Below, in pieces: positions 1 through 14,833 of a DNA stretch of 64,000 nucleotides (the first letter of the stretch is position 1; every line of letters starts with the position of its first letter). Under the pieces are notes generated by a model. The model saw only the letters and a list, made by a program, of their open reading frames with translations, ran no database searches and was not told where the DNA came from. The translations under genes and the position numbers were made by a program. The DNA is from JAEULH01 sp963746275 (lineage in GTDB: Bacteria > Pseudomonadota > Alphaproteobacteria > Rhodospirillales > Defluviicoccaceae), in NCBI GenBank assembly GCA_963746275.1, contig CAVVAX010000025.1:1-64000 (forward strand). Reading direction: 5' to 3'.

Positions 1-1407
<1,407 letters not shown>

Positions 1408-1445
1408 CGGGTCTTCTCCCGCAAGGAGATCGGTTCAGGCGCGAA

Positions 1446-1469
1446 AGCCGCGGGGGCAAGCCCGCGGCT
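1446..1469. repeat. Perfect hairpin in the rpoB-rpoC gap
   Basis: A 9-bp perfect stem (AGCCGCGGG / CCCGCGGCT) with a 6-base loop sits between the rpoB stop and the rpoC start. No T-run follows on the minus strand, so it is not a rho-independent terminator. It could be an mRNA-processing hairpin or a copy of the GC-rich palindrome family seen at 15158-15226, whose right arm also has a CCGCGGG...CCCGCGG stem. Confidence 0.6.
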
Positions 1470-1488
1470 CCCTGGCGCCGAAGGAGCG

Positions 1489-5644
<4,156 letters not shown>

Positions 5645-5941
5645 AGAGGGTCCTCACGAGTGTGCTGGGCCGCGGCCGCTCAAACCGCCCGGGCACCGCC
5701 CCCCGAGCGCAAGAGTAGCCTTGAAATGCGTCTTCCCCCCACGACCGCTCGCAAGAGAGTTGCCCGGGCGGCGCGCATCGACCATAACATCCGCTTTCCC
5801 GGTCGCGGTCAGACCCTGCGGGCGGATGTTTAGCGAACAGACAAAAGCGTCGGTGCTCCGCAGTGCGGCCCCGGCGCTTCGTCAACCCACTTTATATGAT
5901 CTGCGGGGCGGCAGGGGCCAAGCCCTGCCACACGCTTTTCC
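5645..5941 (-). promoter_or_regulatory. rplL-rpoB intergenic region with hairpin
   Basis: This 297-bp non-coding gap between rplL and rpoB contains a 7-bp GC stem-loop at 5910-5929 (GGCAGGG / CCCTGCC) just after the rplL stop. In bacteria this gap commonly holds an attenuator or an RNase III processing site that lowers rpoBC output relative to L7/L12. The hairpin is seen; the role is inferred from the family's organisation. No T-run follows it on the transcribed strand. Confidence 0.45.
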
Positions 5942-6319
5942 TCATTTGACCTCGACGGTCGCCCCTGCCTCCTCGAGCTTCTTCTTCATCTCGGCGGCGT
6001 CTTCCTTCTTCACGCCTTCCTTCACCGGCTTCGGCGCCGCCTCGACCAGATCCTTCGCCTCCTTCAGGCCGAGCCCGGTGATGGCGCGCACCTCCTTGAT
6101 GACGTTGATCTTCTTTTCGCCGAAGGCGACCAGGATGACGTCGAACTCGGTCTTCTCTTCGGCCGCCTCCGCCGGTGCCGCGGCGGCGGCGGGTGCTGCG
6201 GCGGCGACCGGCGCTGCGGCCGACACCCCCCACTTCTCCTCGAGCATCTTGCTCAGCTCGGCAGCCTCCAGCACGGTTAGGCTGGAGAGCTGCTCCACCA
6301 GGGTATCCAGGTTTGCCAT
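5942..6319 (-). CDS. rplL: Ribosomal protein L7/L12
   Basis: A 125-residue stalk protein of the 50S subunit that recruits translational GTPases. The N-terminal dimerisation region (MANLDTLVEQLSSLTVLEAAELSKMLEEKW) is followed by an Ala/Pro-rich hinge at about residues 33-55 and the C-terminal factor-binding domain (EFDVILVAFGEKKINVIKEVR...GLGLKEAKDLVE...) ending GATVEVK. It is 37 bp downstream of rplJ, so L10 and L12 are co-transcribed as expected. Length and domains are typical. Confidence 0.98.
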   Translation of the reverse strand: MANLDTLVEQLSSLTVLEAAELSKMLEEKWGVSAAAPVAAAAPAAAAAPAEAAEEKTEFDVILVAFGEKKINVIKEVRAITGLGLKEAKDLVEAAPKPVKEGVKKEDAAEMKKKLEEAGATVEVK

Positions 6320-6356
6320 GTCTCTTCTTTCACTCCTCAGGCTAGATCAGGATTGA

Positions 6357-6968
6357 TCACGTCACGCCGCCGGCTTGCGCGCTTGCCGCGCCACCGTCCC
6401 CACCATCGTTCCCCTCGCCGGTGCCATCGCCGGTGCCATCGCCCTCGCCTCCATCGCCCTCGCCCTGCTCGGCGTAGGCGGCAAGCACCCGGGCGAGCTG
6501 CCCCGCCGGAGCCTGCAGCACGGCAGCGATCCTCGTCGCCGGGGCATTGATGAGGCCGATGAGTTTGCCCCTCAGCTCGTCGAGGGAGGGCAGCGAGGCC
6601 AGCGACCTGATGCCCTCGGCATCGAGCACCTTGTCGCCCAGGCCGCCGCCGATGACGATGAGCTTGGGGTGGGTCTTGGCGAAGGCGATGGTGATCTTGG
6701 CGGCAGCGACAGGGTCGCTGGAGTAGGCCATGGCGGTCGGGCCGACGAACATCTCGCCCAGGCCCTCGTAGTGCGTTCCCTCCAGGGCCCGCTTGGTCAG
6801 CCGGTTCTTCGTTACCTTAACGTTGGCGCCGGCGCCGCGCATCTGCGCGCGCAGGTCGGTCATCTCGCCCACCGAGAGCCCCGAGTACTGCGTCACCACG
6901 ACGACGGCGGTTTCGGCGAACGTCTGGTGCAGCGATGCGACCAGCTCTTCCTTGGCAACCCGATCCAT
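6357..6968 (-). CDS. rplJ: Ribosomal protein L10 with acidic Gly/Asp-rich tail
   Basis: L10 anchors L7/L12 to the ribosome and autoregulates this transcript. 203 residues from ATG 6968 (MDRVAKEELVASLHQTFAE), longer than the usual 165-175. The L10 fold runs to about residue 165 (...ATRIAAVLQAPAGQLARVLAAYAEQ). It is followed by about 35 residues dominated by Gly, Asp, Glu and Thr in short repeats (GEGDG, GDGT), ending ASAQAGGVT. The tail sits where the helices that bind L7/L12 end. It is read in frame with no sign of a frameshift. Confidence 0.96.
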   Translation of the reverse strand: MDRVAKEELVASLHQTFAETAVVVVTQYSGLSVGEMTDLRAQMRGAGANVKVTKNRLTKRALEGTHYEGLGEMFVGPTAMAYSSDPVAAAKITIAFAKTHPKLIVIGGGLGDKVLDAEGIRSLASLPSLDELRGKLIGLINAPATRIAAVLQAPAGQLARVLAAYAEQGEGDGGEGDGTGDGTGEGNDGGDGGAASAQAGGVT

Positions 6969-7265
6969 CCATCATTCCCCGTCTCGGTCCGCGCGGCTGC
7001 TGGCGCAGCGGCACGGACACGGCCATCACCTGCCCCGCGCCCGGCCCTCCGGCCTTGCGGGATTGCGTGCGCCTGTCCAGGCGCCGGCTCAAGCCGGGAA
7101 CGGCGGATCGGCTCCGACGGACCCTCGCGCTCGATACCGTCTCGGCAGGCGGCTCTTCATCAAACCGCTGGGCCATTAAACCGGCGGGCGCCTGGGCGCC
7201 CTGCGGTGCCTGCTGTCTCGGACAGGTTTGCGCGTCTCAGAAAGCCCTGAGGCTGTCTCCCTAAT
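6969..7265 (-). promoter_or_regulatory. Leader of rplJL, probable L10-binding autoregulatory region
   Basis: About 380 bp separate the rplA stop from the rplJ start and hold no gene on either strand. The transcribed strand is rich in short stems (for example GCCTCAGGGC...) and has a tandem CGATAGATTA repeat at 7263-7285. In proteobacteria this position carries the ribosomal L10 leader, which binds L10-(L12)4 to repress translation. I infer the leader from position; I cannot fold it here, and the boundaries are approximate. An internal promoter is also possible. Confidence 0.4.
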
Positions 7266-7351
7266 CTATCGCCTTAATCTATCGTTGCTAAGGGGAACCG
7301 GTCCTCTTTGCGCCAAGCGCCGGCTTGCGCCAAGCCCCGCGGCGCTGTTCT

Positions 7352-8047
7352 TCAGCCAGCGATGCTCGCGACGTTGACCTTGATCCCCGGGCCCATGGTC
7401 GAGCTGACCGCCGCGCGCTGGAGATAGGTCCCCTTGGCGCCGGTCGGCTTGGCCTTCATCACCGCGTCGACAAAGGCGCGAACGTTGGCATCGATCTTCT
7501 CCGCCGGGAAGCTCGCCTTGCCGATCCCGCCGTGGATGATCCCGGCCTTCTCGACCCGGAACTCGACCTGGCCCGCCTTGGCCGCGCGCACAGCCCCGGC
7601 GACGTCCTGGGTCACAGTTCCGAGCTTCGGGTTGGGCATCAGCCCGCGGGGCCCGAGGATCTTCCCCAGCCGGCCGACGACCGCCATCATGTCCGGCGTC
7701 GCAATGCACCGGTCGAAGTTGATCTCGCCGCCTTGGATCTGCTGCATCAGGTCCTCGGCGCCAACGACGTCGGCGCCGGCGGCGGTGGCCTCGGCGGCCT
7801 TGTCGCCCTTGGCGAACACGGCGACACGCAAGGTCTTGCCGGTGCCATGCGGCAGGCTGACGACGCCGCGCACCATCTGGTCGGCATGGCGCGGATCGAC
7901 GCCGAGCCCAAGCGCGACCTCAATCGTCTCGTCGAACTTAGCCGACGCCCGCTCGCGGATCAGCGCAATCGCATCTTCCAGGTCGTAGGCCGTCTCCGGG
8001 GCGATGCCCTCGTAGGCCGAACGCAGCCGCTTGCTCTTCTTCGCCAT
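7352..8047 (-). CDS. rplA: Ribosomal protein L1
   Basis: A 231-residue 50S protein of the L1 stalk that helps release deacylated tRNA and can repress its own operon. Starts MAKKSKRLRSAYEGI. Family blocks are visible: LPHGTGKTLRVAVFAKG, DVVGAEDLMQQIQGGEINFD, LGPRGLMPNPKLGTVT and the C-terminal GTYLQRAAVSSTMGPGIKVN. It begins 4 bp after rplK, so the two are translationally coupled. Confidence 0.98.
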   Translation of the reverse strand: MAKKSKRLRSAYEGIAPETAYDLEDAIALIRERASAKFDETIEVALGLGVDPRHADQMVRGVVSLPHGTGKTLRVAVFAKGDKAAEATAAGADVVGAEDLMQQIQGGEINFDRCIATPDMMAVVGRLGKILGPRGLMPNPKLGTVTQDVAGAVRAAKAGQVEFRVEKAGIIHGGIGKASFPAEKIDANVRAFVDAVMKAKPTGAKGTYLQRAAVSSTMGPGIKVNVASIAG

Positions 8048-8051
8048 CGTC

Positions 8052-8480
8052 CTAGTCCACCACCTCGAGGCCCATGGAGCGGGCCGAACCGACGATCATC
8101 TTCATCGCCCCCTCCAGGTCCTTGGCATTGAGATCGGCCATCTTCATCTCGGCGATCTCGCGCACCTGCTCCCGGCTCACCTGGCCGATGCGCTGGCGGG
8201 CGGTGTCCGCCGAGCCCTTCTGGATGCCGGCCGCCTTCTTCAACAGGAAGCTCGCCGGCGGGGTCTTGGTCACGAACGAGAACGTCCGGTCGCCGTAGAC
8301 GGTGATCACCACCGGGATCGGCATGCCCTGCTCGAGCCCCTGGGTCTGCGCGTTAAAGGTCTTGCAGAACTCCATAATGTTCAGGCCGGCCTGACCCAGC
8401 GCCGGGCCGATCGGCGGCGACGGATTGGCCGCGCCGGCCGGCACCTGCAGCTTGATGTATCCGACAATCTTCTTCGCCAT
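8052..8480 (-). CDS. rplK: Ribosomal protein L11
   Basis: A 142-residue 50S protein of the GTPase-associated centre. The N-terminal domain shows GYIKLQVPAGAANPSPPIGPALGQAGLNIMEFCKTFN, the proline-rich thiostrepton-binding helix region. The C-terminal domain contains TKTPPASFLLKKAAGI and ends DLNAKDLEGAMKMIVGSARSMGL. Standard length and order, with nusG upstream and rplA downstream. Confidence 0.98.
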   Translation of the reverse strand: MAKKIVGYIKLQVPAGAANPSPPIGPALGQAGLNIMEFCKTFNAQTQGLEQGMPIPVVITVYGDRTFSFVTKTPPASFLLKKAAGIQKGSADTARQRIGQVSREQVREIAEMKMADLNAKDLEGAMKMIVGSARSMGLEVVD

Positions 8481-8545
8481 CGTCTCTCCTAGAGGCCGAA
8501 GCGCCGCTGCGCCGCGGCCGGCTGCGCCAAGCTAGCCGAGCCAGC

Positions 8546-9076
8546 TTACATCTTCTCGACTTGCGCGTACTCGAGCTCCACCGGGGTGGAGCGGCCGAAG
8601 ATCGAAACCGCCACCTTTAGCCGCGCCCGCGCCTCGTCGACCTCCTCGACTAGGCCGGTGAACGAGGTGAACGGCCCATCGCTGACCCGGACCTGCTCGC
8701 CGACCTCGAAGGTAACCGACGGTTTCGGCCGCTCGATGCCCTCTTGCACCTGATGCATGATCCGCATCGCCTCGGCCTCGCTGATCGGCGTCGGCCGGCC
8801 GCGGCCACCAAGGAAGCCGGTCACCTTCGGCGTGTTCTTGACCAGGTGCCAGGTCTCGTCGGTCATCGCCATCTTCACCAGCACGTAGCCGGGAAAGAAT
8901 TTCCGCTCGGCGCTGACCTTGGCGCCACGGCGGACCTCAACGACCTCCTCCGTCGGCACCAGCACCTGCTCGATCCGGTCGGACATGCCGTTGAGCTTTA
9001 CCTGCTCGTCGATGGACTGCGAGACCTTGCGCTCGAATCCGGAATAGACGTGGATCACGTACCAGCGCGCCTCCAT
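8546..9076 (-). CDS. nusG: Transcription termination/antitermination factor NusG
   Basis: A 176-residue elongation factor that binds the beta' clamp helices through its NGN domain and couples to Rho or S10 through its KOW domain. The NGN domain starts MEARWYVIHVYSGFERKVSQSI and continues through FFPGYVLVKMAMTDETWHLVKNTPKVTGFLGG. The KOW domain is GEQVRVSDGPFTSFTGLVEEV, with the FGRSTPVELEYAQVEKM tail. It is 3 bp downstream of secE in the usual secE-nusG pair. Confidence 0.98.
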   Translation of the reverse strand: MEARWYVIHVYSGFERKVSQSIDEQVKLNGMSDRIEQVLVPTEEVVEVRRGAKVSAERKFFPGYVLVKMAMTDETWHLVKNTPKVTGFLGGRGRPTPISEAEAMRIMHQVQEGIERPKPSVTFEVGEQVRVSDGPFTSFTGLVEEVDEARARLKVAVSIFGRSTPVELEYAQVEKM

Positions 9077-9079
9077 GGC

Positions 9080-9277
9080 CTAGCTCCCCAGCGCCAGCAG
9101 GAAGCGGATGGCGGTCGCGATGATCTGATCGACAAAGAAAAAGAAGATGGCGGCCAGCACCACCATGAGAAACACCATCCCGGTGGAAATGGCGGTCTCA
9201 CGGCGCGTCGGCCACGTTACCTTCGACGTTTCCTGGCGAACCTCACGGAAGAATTGGGCGACGTTTGTGCGTGCCAT
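9080..9277 (-). CDS. secE: Preprotein translocase subunit SecE
   Basis: A 65-residue single-span form of SecE, the clamp subunit of the SecYEG channel, typical of alphaproteobacteria. An amphipathic N-terminal helix (VAQFFREVRQETSKVTWPTRRE) carries the conserved KVTWPTR motif. One transmembrane helix follows (VFLMVVLAAIFFFFVDQIIATAIRFLL). It lies just downstream of tRNA-Trp and 3 bp before nusG. Confidence 0.97.
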   Translation of the reverse strand: MARTNVAQFFREVRQETSKVTWPTRRETAISTGMVFLMVVLAAIFFFFVDQIIATAIRFLLALGS

Positions 9278-9292
9278 GATCCTAATGCGCTC

Positions 9293-9368
9293 TGGCAGGG
9301 GCAGCAGGATTCGAACCCGCGACCTGCGGTTTTGGAGACCGCCGCTCTACCAGCTGAGCTATACCCCT
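9293..9368 (-). tRNA. trnW: tRNA-Trp (anticodon CCA)
   Basis: The minus strand folds into a complete cloverleaf. The acceptor AGGGGTA pairs with TGCCCCT, the D-arm is GCTCAGCTGGTAGAGC, the anticodon stem GCGGT-CTCCAAA-ACCGC gives anticodon CCA, the T-arm has GGTTCGAATC, the discriminator is G, and CCA is encoded. It sits between tuf and secE, as in most proteobacteria. Confidence 0.97.
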
Positions 9369-9416
9369 TTGTGGCCTCTTCGCGCCCAATTTAACCTCTG
9401 CGCCGACCGCTTTCGG

Positions 9417-10607
<1,191 letters not shown>

Positions 10608-10696
10608 CTCGCTGCCGTCTTTCGCGTCCGAAGGTCAAACCAATCCGTGCGTCACGGGGTCGCGGCGGTCGTGCCCGCCGCGCTTCAATGCCTTGC

Positions 10697-10770
10697 TGGA
10701 GCGGGTGAAGGGAATCGAACCCTCGTCTGAAGCTTGGAAGGCTCCTGCTCTACCACTGAGCTACACCCGC
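10697..10770 (-). tRNA. trnG: tRNA-Gly (anticodon TCC)
   Basis: The minus-strand cloverleaf has acceptor GCGGGTG pairing with CACCCGC, D-arm GCTCAGTGGTAGAGC, anticodon loop CTTCCAA with anticodon TCC, T-arm GGGTTCGATTCC, discriminator T and an encoded CCA. It lies between tRNA-Tyr and tuf in the same transcript. Confidence 0.97.
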
Positions 10771-10808
10771 GCGACCAGGCTCCTCAAGGTTCGTCCTGCC
10801 CAAGCCGA

Positions 10809-10894
10809 TGGTGGAGGGGGTAGGATTCGAACCTACGTAGGCGTGCGCCAACGGGTTTACAGCCCGTCCCCTTTAGCCACTCGGGCACCCCTCC
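10809..10894 (-). tRNA. trnY: tRNA-Tyr (anticodon GTA)
   Basis: An 86-nt class II tRNA with a long variable arm. The acceptor GGAGGGG pairs with CCCCTCC, the anticodon stem-loop GGGCTGTAAACCC gives anticodon GTA, the T-arm has GGTTCGAATCC, the discriminator is A and CCA is encoded. It is the first RNA after the promoter at 10938-10966. Confidence 0.97.
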
Positions 10895-10937
10895 GGCGCG
10901 CCGCCGAGCCCGGTCAAGCCGGCGGAACGAGCGCTTG

Positions 10938-10966
10938 CAAATAGGGGGTTTGCCGATGCTTGTCAA
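10938..10966 (-). promoter_or_regulatory. Sigma70 promoter for the tRNA-Tyr/tuf super-operon
   Basis: On the minus strand TTGACA (10966-10961) is followed by exactly 17 bases and TATTTG (10943-10938), a consensus -35 and a good -10. The expected start of transcription is about 35 bp before tRNA-Tyr. It points away from rlmB, which starts at 11011 on the other strand. Confidence 0.75.
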
Positions 10967-11010
10967 TCTTCAACAGCCTTGACAATCGCCCCTTTGCCCA
11001 GCGCAGGACC

Positions 11011-11866
11011 ATGCCGCAGCGTCAGCCTCAGCCTCCCCGCCGCGACCGCTTCCCCCGCCAGCACGGGCGGCCTCGCCGCGAGGAGGGGCGCGAGGCCGGC
11101 CGCCCCGCCGGCGTCTGGCTCTACGGCACCCATGCGGTGCTGGCCGCGGTCGCCAACCCCCTGCGCAGGATCCGCCGGCTGATCGCCGCAGAGGCAGCGC
11201 TGCAGAAACTGCAGGCGGCCGCGAAGGGAGCGACGGCGATGACGGGGACGACCGGGGCGCGGCCGGTGGTGGAAGCCGCGGACCGCAAAGGGCTGGACGC
11301 GGTGCTGCCGCCCGGCGCTGTGCATCAGGGCATGGCCGCCCTGGTCGAGCCACTCCCGGAGCTGGCGCTGGAGGACCTGCTAGACCGGGTGAAGGCCGAG
11401 GCCGGCGCCCGCCTGGTCGTCCTCGACCAAGCCACCGATCCGCGCAACGTCGGCGCCGTCATCCGCTCGGCGGCCGCCTTCTCCGCCGTGGCCGTCCTGA
11501 CCCAGGACCGCCACGCCCCGGCCGCCACCGGCGCCCTGGCGAAGGCCGCGGCCGGCAGCCTGGAGAGGGTGCCGCTCATCGGCGTCGTCAACCTCGCCCG
11601 GGCGCTGAGAACGCTGCAAGCCGCCGGCTTCTGGTGCGTCGGCCTCGACGGCGGAGGCGAGGACGACGCTGTCCGCGAGCCTGCCGGAGGGGCGCGTGGC
11701 GCTCGTCCTCGGCTCCGAGGGCCACGGCCTGCGCCGGCTGGTCCGCGAGGGCTGCGACGCTTTGGCCCGCATCCCGATCGACCCCGCCAGCGGCAGCCTC
11801 AACCTCTCGGCTGCCGCCGCCATCGCCCTCTACGAACTCGCCCGCAGCCAGGAAGACGGGGAATGA
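11011..11866 (+). CDS. rlmB: 23S rRNA (guanosine-2'-O-)-methyltransferase RlmB family (one frameshift)
   Basis: A SpoU/TrmH-family SAM-dependent 2'-O-methyltransferase, 284 residues after correction. After a basic N-terminal tail comes the substrate-binding domain (GVWLYGTHAVLAAVANPLRRIRRL). The catalytic domain follows with motif 1 (DQATDPRNVGAVIRSAAAF), motif 2 (RVALVLGSEGHGLRRLV) and motif 3 (IPIDPASGSLNLSAAAAIALYEL), which form the trefoil knot. Motifs 2 and 3 are one frame off. Removing T at 11670 (GACGCTGTCC to GACGCGTCC) restores DDASASLPEGRVALVLG. Start chosen at ATG 11011. It could be another TrmH-family 2'-O-methyltransferase rather than strict RlmB. Confidence 0.88.
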
Positions 11867-12190
11867 CCAGAGCCAGAGGCAGCACCCGCCCCGACGGGAA
11901 CGCGCCATCGCGTCGACGCCGATCGTAGCCTTGAAGGGGAACACACCGGCTGATGCCGATGGCGGCAATGCAACAACGACGCCGTGGCGGCAGACGCCGT
12001 GGCGACATAAGGGGCGGGCATGTGGGCGGTATGTCGAGATGAAAGACTGGGATGACGCAGAACCGGCGGCCGCGGTACTCTGGACCGCGCCATGAGCCAG
12101 GACGGTGGCCTTGGTGCGACGACAGCTGCCCTCGGGCCCGCCGCGGCACGATGCGCCGAAGCTGTCAGGGGCGGGGCGGTATCGTCCGGC
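11867..12190 (+). other. Gap between rlmB and tRNA-Thr, no gene seen
   Basis: 324 bp without a convincing gene. It contains an imperfect tandem of GACGCCGTGGCG (about 11979-12007). Short open frames on both strands lack family features. The promoter for tRNA-Thr must lie here unless it is read from rlmB; I see no good -35/-10 pair. Confidence 0.5.
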
Positions 12191-12266
12191 GCCGGATTAG
12201 CTCAGCTGGTAGAGCGGCTGATTTGTAATCAGTAGGTCGGGGGTTCGAGTCCCTCATCCGGCACCA
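12191..12266 (+). tRNA. trnT: tRNA-Thr (anticodon TGT)
   Basis: Complete cloverleaf: acceptor GCCGGAT pairs with ATCCGGC, D-arm GCTCAGCTGGTAGAGC, anticodon stem CTGAT-TTGTAAT-ATCAG gives TGT, T-arm GGGGTTCGAGTCCC, and ACCA is encoded. It is a monocistronic tRNA downstream of rlmB, with no integrase or direct att-like repeat next to it. Confidence 0.97.
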
Positions 12267-12370
12267 AGCTTCACATTTCCAGCTGTCTCTCCAGGCTCAG
12301 CGCCCGCACCAACGGCGGGATCGTGGCCTTTAGCTCCGCCAGCGTCAGCGGCGCCGGAATCATCAGCGCG

Positions 12371-13525
12371 CTAACGCTTCGCGGGGCTCAGCCGGAGGAT
12401 CTCCCCCTCCGGCTGGTCTGTCAGCAGGTAAACCGCGCCGTCCGGTCCCTGCCGGACGTTGCGGATGCGCTCCTCGAGGTCGATCCGCTCCTCGGCCGTG
12501 ACCCGCTGACCGTCGAGGCCGAGGCGGACGATCCCGCCCGACGTCAGCCCGCCGATGAGGATGTTGCCGCGCCAGCTGGGGAAGAGCTCGCCTGTATAGA
12601 AGGTCATACCCGAGGGCGAGATGGCCGGGTTCCAGTAGTGGACCGAGCCGGCGAGATCGGGACGCGACGGCGGATCTGGGATATCGACGCCGGAGTAGTG
12701 ACGACCCCAGCTCACCAGCGGCCAGCCGTAGTTCCGCCCCGCCTCCGGCACGTTCAGCTCGTCGCCGCCCCGTGGGCCGAACTCGTGCGTCCACAGGGCG
12801 CCGGTGAGCGGATGGATGGCGGCGCCCTGGACGTTGCGGTGGCCGTAGGACCAGATCTCGGGCTGGGCGTCGTCGCGGCCGACGAAGGGATTATCCGCGG
12901 GGATCGAGCCGTCGGGGTTGATGCGGAAGATCTTGCCGAGCCCGCTCTTCAGGTCCTGGGCGGGGTCGAACTTGAAGCGGTCGCCGGAGGTGATGAACAG
13001 CTTGCCGTCCGGGGCGAAAGCCAGTCTGCAGCCGAAGTGGTTGGCGCCACCGACCTTTGGCGCCTGCCGGAAAATGACCTGGACGTTTTCCAGCTGGTCC
13101 GCGGCAGACGACAGGGTTCCCCTGGCCACCGCGGTCGAGCCCCCGTCGCCGCCGGGCTCGGCGTAGCAGAGATAAACGAGGCGGTTCCCGGCAAAGGCCG
13201 GATCGAGGGCAACGTCGAGAAGCCCGCCCTGGCCCCGCGCCAGCACCTCTGGCACGCCCTTCAGCGGCGCCGACGGGGCATCGCCGGTGACCAGGCGTAA
13301 CCGGCCCGCCCGCTCCGTCACCAACGTTCGCCCGTCGGGCAGAAAGGCGAGGCCCCACGGGTGCTCCAGGCCGCGCACCAGCGACTCGACCCGCACGGGG
13401 CCCGCCTGGGTTTGCACCATTCGCTCCGCCGCGAGGCTGGAGCCTGCCGCGGCCGTCAGCGCCGCAAGCAGGGCAACGATGGGCGCCGCCCGCCCCGCGA
13501 CGGCCCCCCGGGTCAGGTACCGCAT
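12371..13525 (-). CDS. Exported sorbosone/glucose dehydrogenase-like protein (PQQ-dependent type)
   Basis: A soluble beta-propeller of the glucose/sorbosone dehydrogenase family (YliI/Asd-like), which oxidises sugars in the periplasm with PQQ. 384 residues from ATG 13525; a signal peptide is visible (VAGRAAPIVALLAALTAAAGSSLAAE). Blade motifs include LEHPWGLAFLPDGRTLVTERAGRL, GQGGLLDVALDPAF, GDRFKFDPAQDLKSGLGKI, YGHRNVQGAAIHPLTGALWTHEFGPRGGDELN and NYGWPLVSWGRHYSG, all family hallmarks. An upstream ATG at 13555 would add 10 residues before the signal peptide, so the internal start was preferred. Substrate cannot be assigned. Confidence 0.9.
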   Translation of the reverse strand: MRYLTRGAVAGRAAPIVALLAALTAAAGSSLAAERMVQTQAGPVRVESLVRGLEHPWGLAFLPDGRTLVTERAGRLRLVTGDAPSAPLKGVPEVLARGQGGLLDVALDPAFAGNRLVYLCYAEPGGDGGSTAVARGTLSSAADQLENVQVIFRQAPKVGGANHFGCRLAFAPDGKLFITSGDRFKFDPAQDLKSGLGKIFRINPDGSIPADNPFVGRDDAQPEIWSYGHRNVQGAAIHPLTGALWTHEFGPRGGDELNVPEAGRNYGWPLVSWGRHYSGVDIPDPPSRPDLAGSVHYWNPAISPSGMTFYTGELFPSWRGNILIGGLTSGGIVRLGLDGQRVTAEERIDLEERIRNVRQGPDGAVYLLTDQPEGEILRLSPAKR

Positions 13526-13627
13526 GCCGACCTCCTCACCATGAACGAGCCGCACGGGCTCAGGTCATAGGTATTGCAGGCGGCCCGCGATCCAACCCGC
13601 GGCGAGGCGCGGGCTCAGCCTTCGGCT

Positions 13628-14833
13628 TCAGCCGGGGCCTGGCGTGGCGGTGGCCGGAGCCGTTTCCGCCTGCGCCCGTGGCGAACGGGAGCGGCCGCGG
13701 ATGAAGTCGTCAACCCTGGCGAACTCGCGGACCATGCTGTCGAGGGACAGGTGGTCGGCGACGTAGCGTTCGATAGACGCGGCGAAGGCTTCCCTCGGGT
13801 AGGGATGACGGGCGAGGACGTCGCGGAGCCCCTGCAGCATCGCCTCGTCGCTGTAGTGACGCACGCGAGCACCGGTCACGCCATCGACGACATAGACGAT
13901 TTCGGGATGATGGTGCGGTCCCTGCTCCGTTCGGTCATAGGCGACGATCGGCACGCCATAGCAGAGCGCGTGGTTGACGCCGAGCCCAGCGGCGCCGGTG
14001 AGCACACTCAGGTCGGCGGCGCCGTAGTAGGCGGCGATGCGCGACTCGTCATAGACCGCGCCCGGCATGAAGATCCGCCGGCCGAGTTCCTCCCCGGCCT
14101 CGGCGCGGGTGCGCTCCATGTCCGGCCCGTCGCCGACGAGGGTCAGAGCGGCTCGCGGATAGTCGGCAAGCAGAGCCCGGAAGATGCGGACGAGCCGAGG
14201 GAAGTCCTTGTCGGCGGTGACCCGCCCGACGGTGACGATGTGCGGCCGCCCCGGCGCCGCCATCGGCTGGACCTCGCCTGCTTCCGCCCGCAGCGTCTCC
14301 GCGTCGAGCGTGTTCGGCGCGACGAACAGCCGCTCGGTCGCCATGAACCCGGCGAGGTAGTCGCGGCCCTCCTCGCTGTAGCAGATGTGCCCGTCTGCCA
14401 CGGTGGAGAGCATCGACCGCGGCCACTGGACCAGCCGCTGATATCGGGAAGCCAGGCCCCGGGCCATGTTGAAGCCGTGCGACCAGAACAGGAGCGTCGG
14501 GAACCCGCGCGCGCGGCGGAGCAGCGGCAACTCGTAGGTCGTGTTCATCCGCATGGAGAACTCGCAGATTACCGCGGTCGCCTGCGTGTCCTCCAGGATT
14601 TGCCGGACCGGCACCTGGCAGCGATACGGGTTCGTCTTCGACGGGAACGCCAAGTCGTATCGCCTGATGAACGGATGCTCGTCCTCGATGAGCCGGTTGA
14701 ACTTCAGCGGCCCGACGTCGGGAACAGTCTTGCTCGTGGCGACCCGCCAGCCGAATTCCCGCCAGAGCCGCTGGAACAGGGCGAAGCGGTAGTGCGGCAC
14801 GACACGCTGGATGATGATCACGTTGTGCGGCAT
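13628..14833 (-). CDS. Family 4 glycosyltransferase (copy 1)
   Basis: A 401-residue GT-B glycosyltransferase acting on cytoplasmic sugar-nucleotide donors. The N-terminal domain begins MPHNVIIIQRVVPHYRFALFQRL. The Rossmann-like C-terminal domain has GRPHIVTVGRVTADKDFPRLVRIF, TLVGDGPDMERTRAEA, FMPGAVYDESRIAAYYGAADLSVLTGAAGLGVNHAL and the donor-site region VAYDRTEQGPHHHPE. It is closely similar along its length to the gene at 53068-54210. ATG 14833 was chosen because homology with the paralogue starts there. Next to a sulfotransferase, it suggests a sulfated surface or secreted glycan; the glycan is unknown. Confidence 0.88.
   Translation of the reverse strand: MPHNVIIIQRVVPHYRFALFQRLWREFGWRVATSKTVPDVGPLKFNRLIEDEHPFIRRYDLAFPSKTNPYRCQVPVRQILEDTQATAVICEFSMRMNTTYELPLLRRARGFPTLLFWSHGFNMARGLASRYQRLVQWPRSMLSTVADGHICYSEEGRDYLAGFMATERLFVAPNTLDAETLRAEAGEVQPMAAPGRPHIVTVGRVTADKDFPRLVRIFRALLADYPRAALTLVGDGPDMERTRAEAGEELGRRIFMPGAVYDESRIAAYYGAADLSVLTGAAGLGVNHALCYGVPIVAYDRTEQGPHHHPEIVYVVDGVTGARVRHYSDEAMLQGLRDVLARHPYPREAFAASIERYVADHLSLDSMVREFARVDDFIRGRSRSPRAQAETAPATATPGPG

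Noticed and set aside
12191..12266. tRNA-Thr as an integration site
   Set aside because: No integrase, no repeated tRNA 3' end nearby, and ordinary chromosomal genes on both sides.
12271..12363. A 30-codon minus-strand frame next to tRNA-Thr (MIPAPLTLAELKATIPPLVR...)
   Set aside because: Amphipathic and coding-like but too short to judge; could be the remnant of a larger gene. No support for function.
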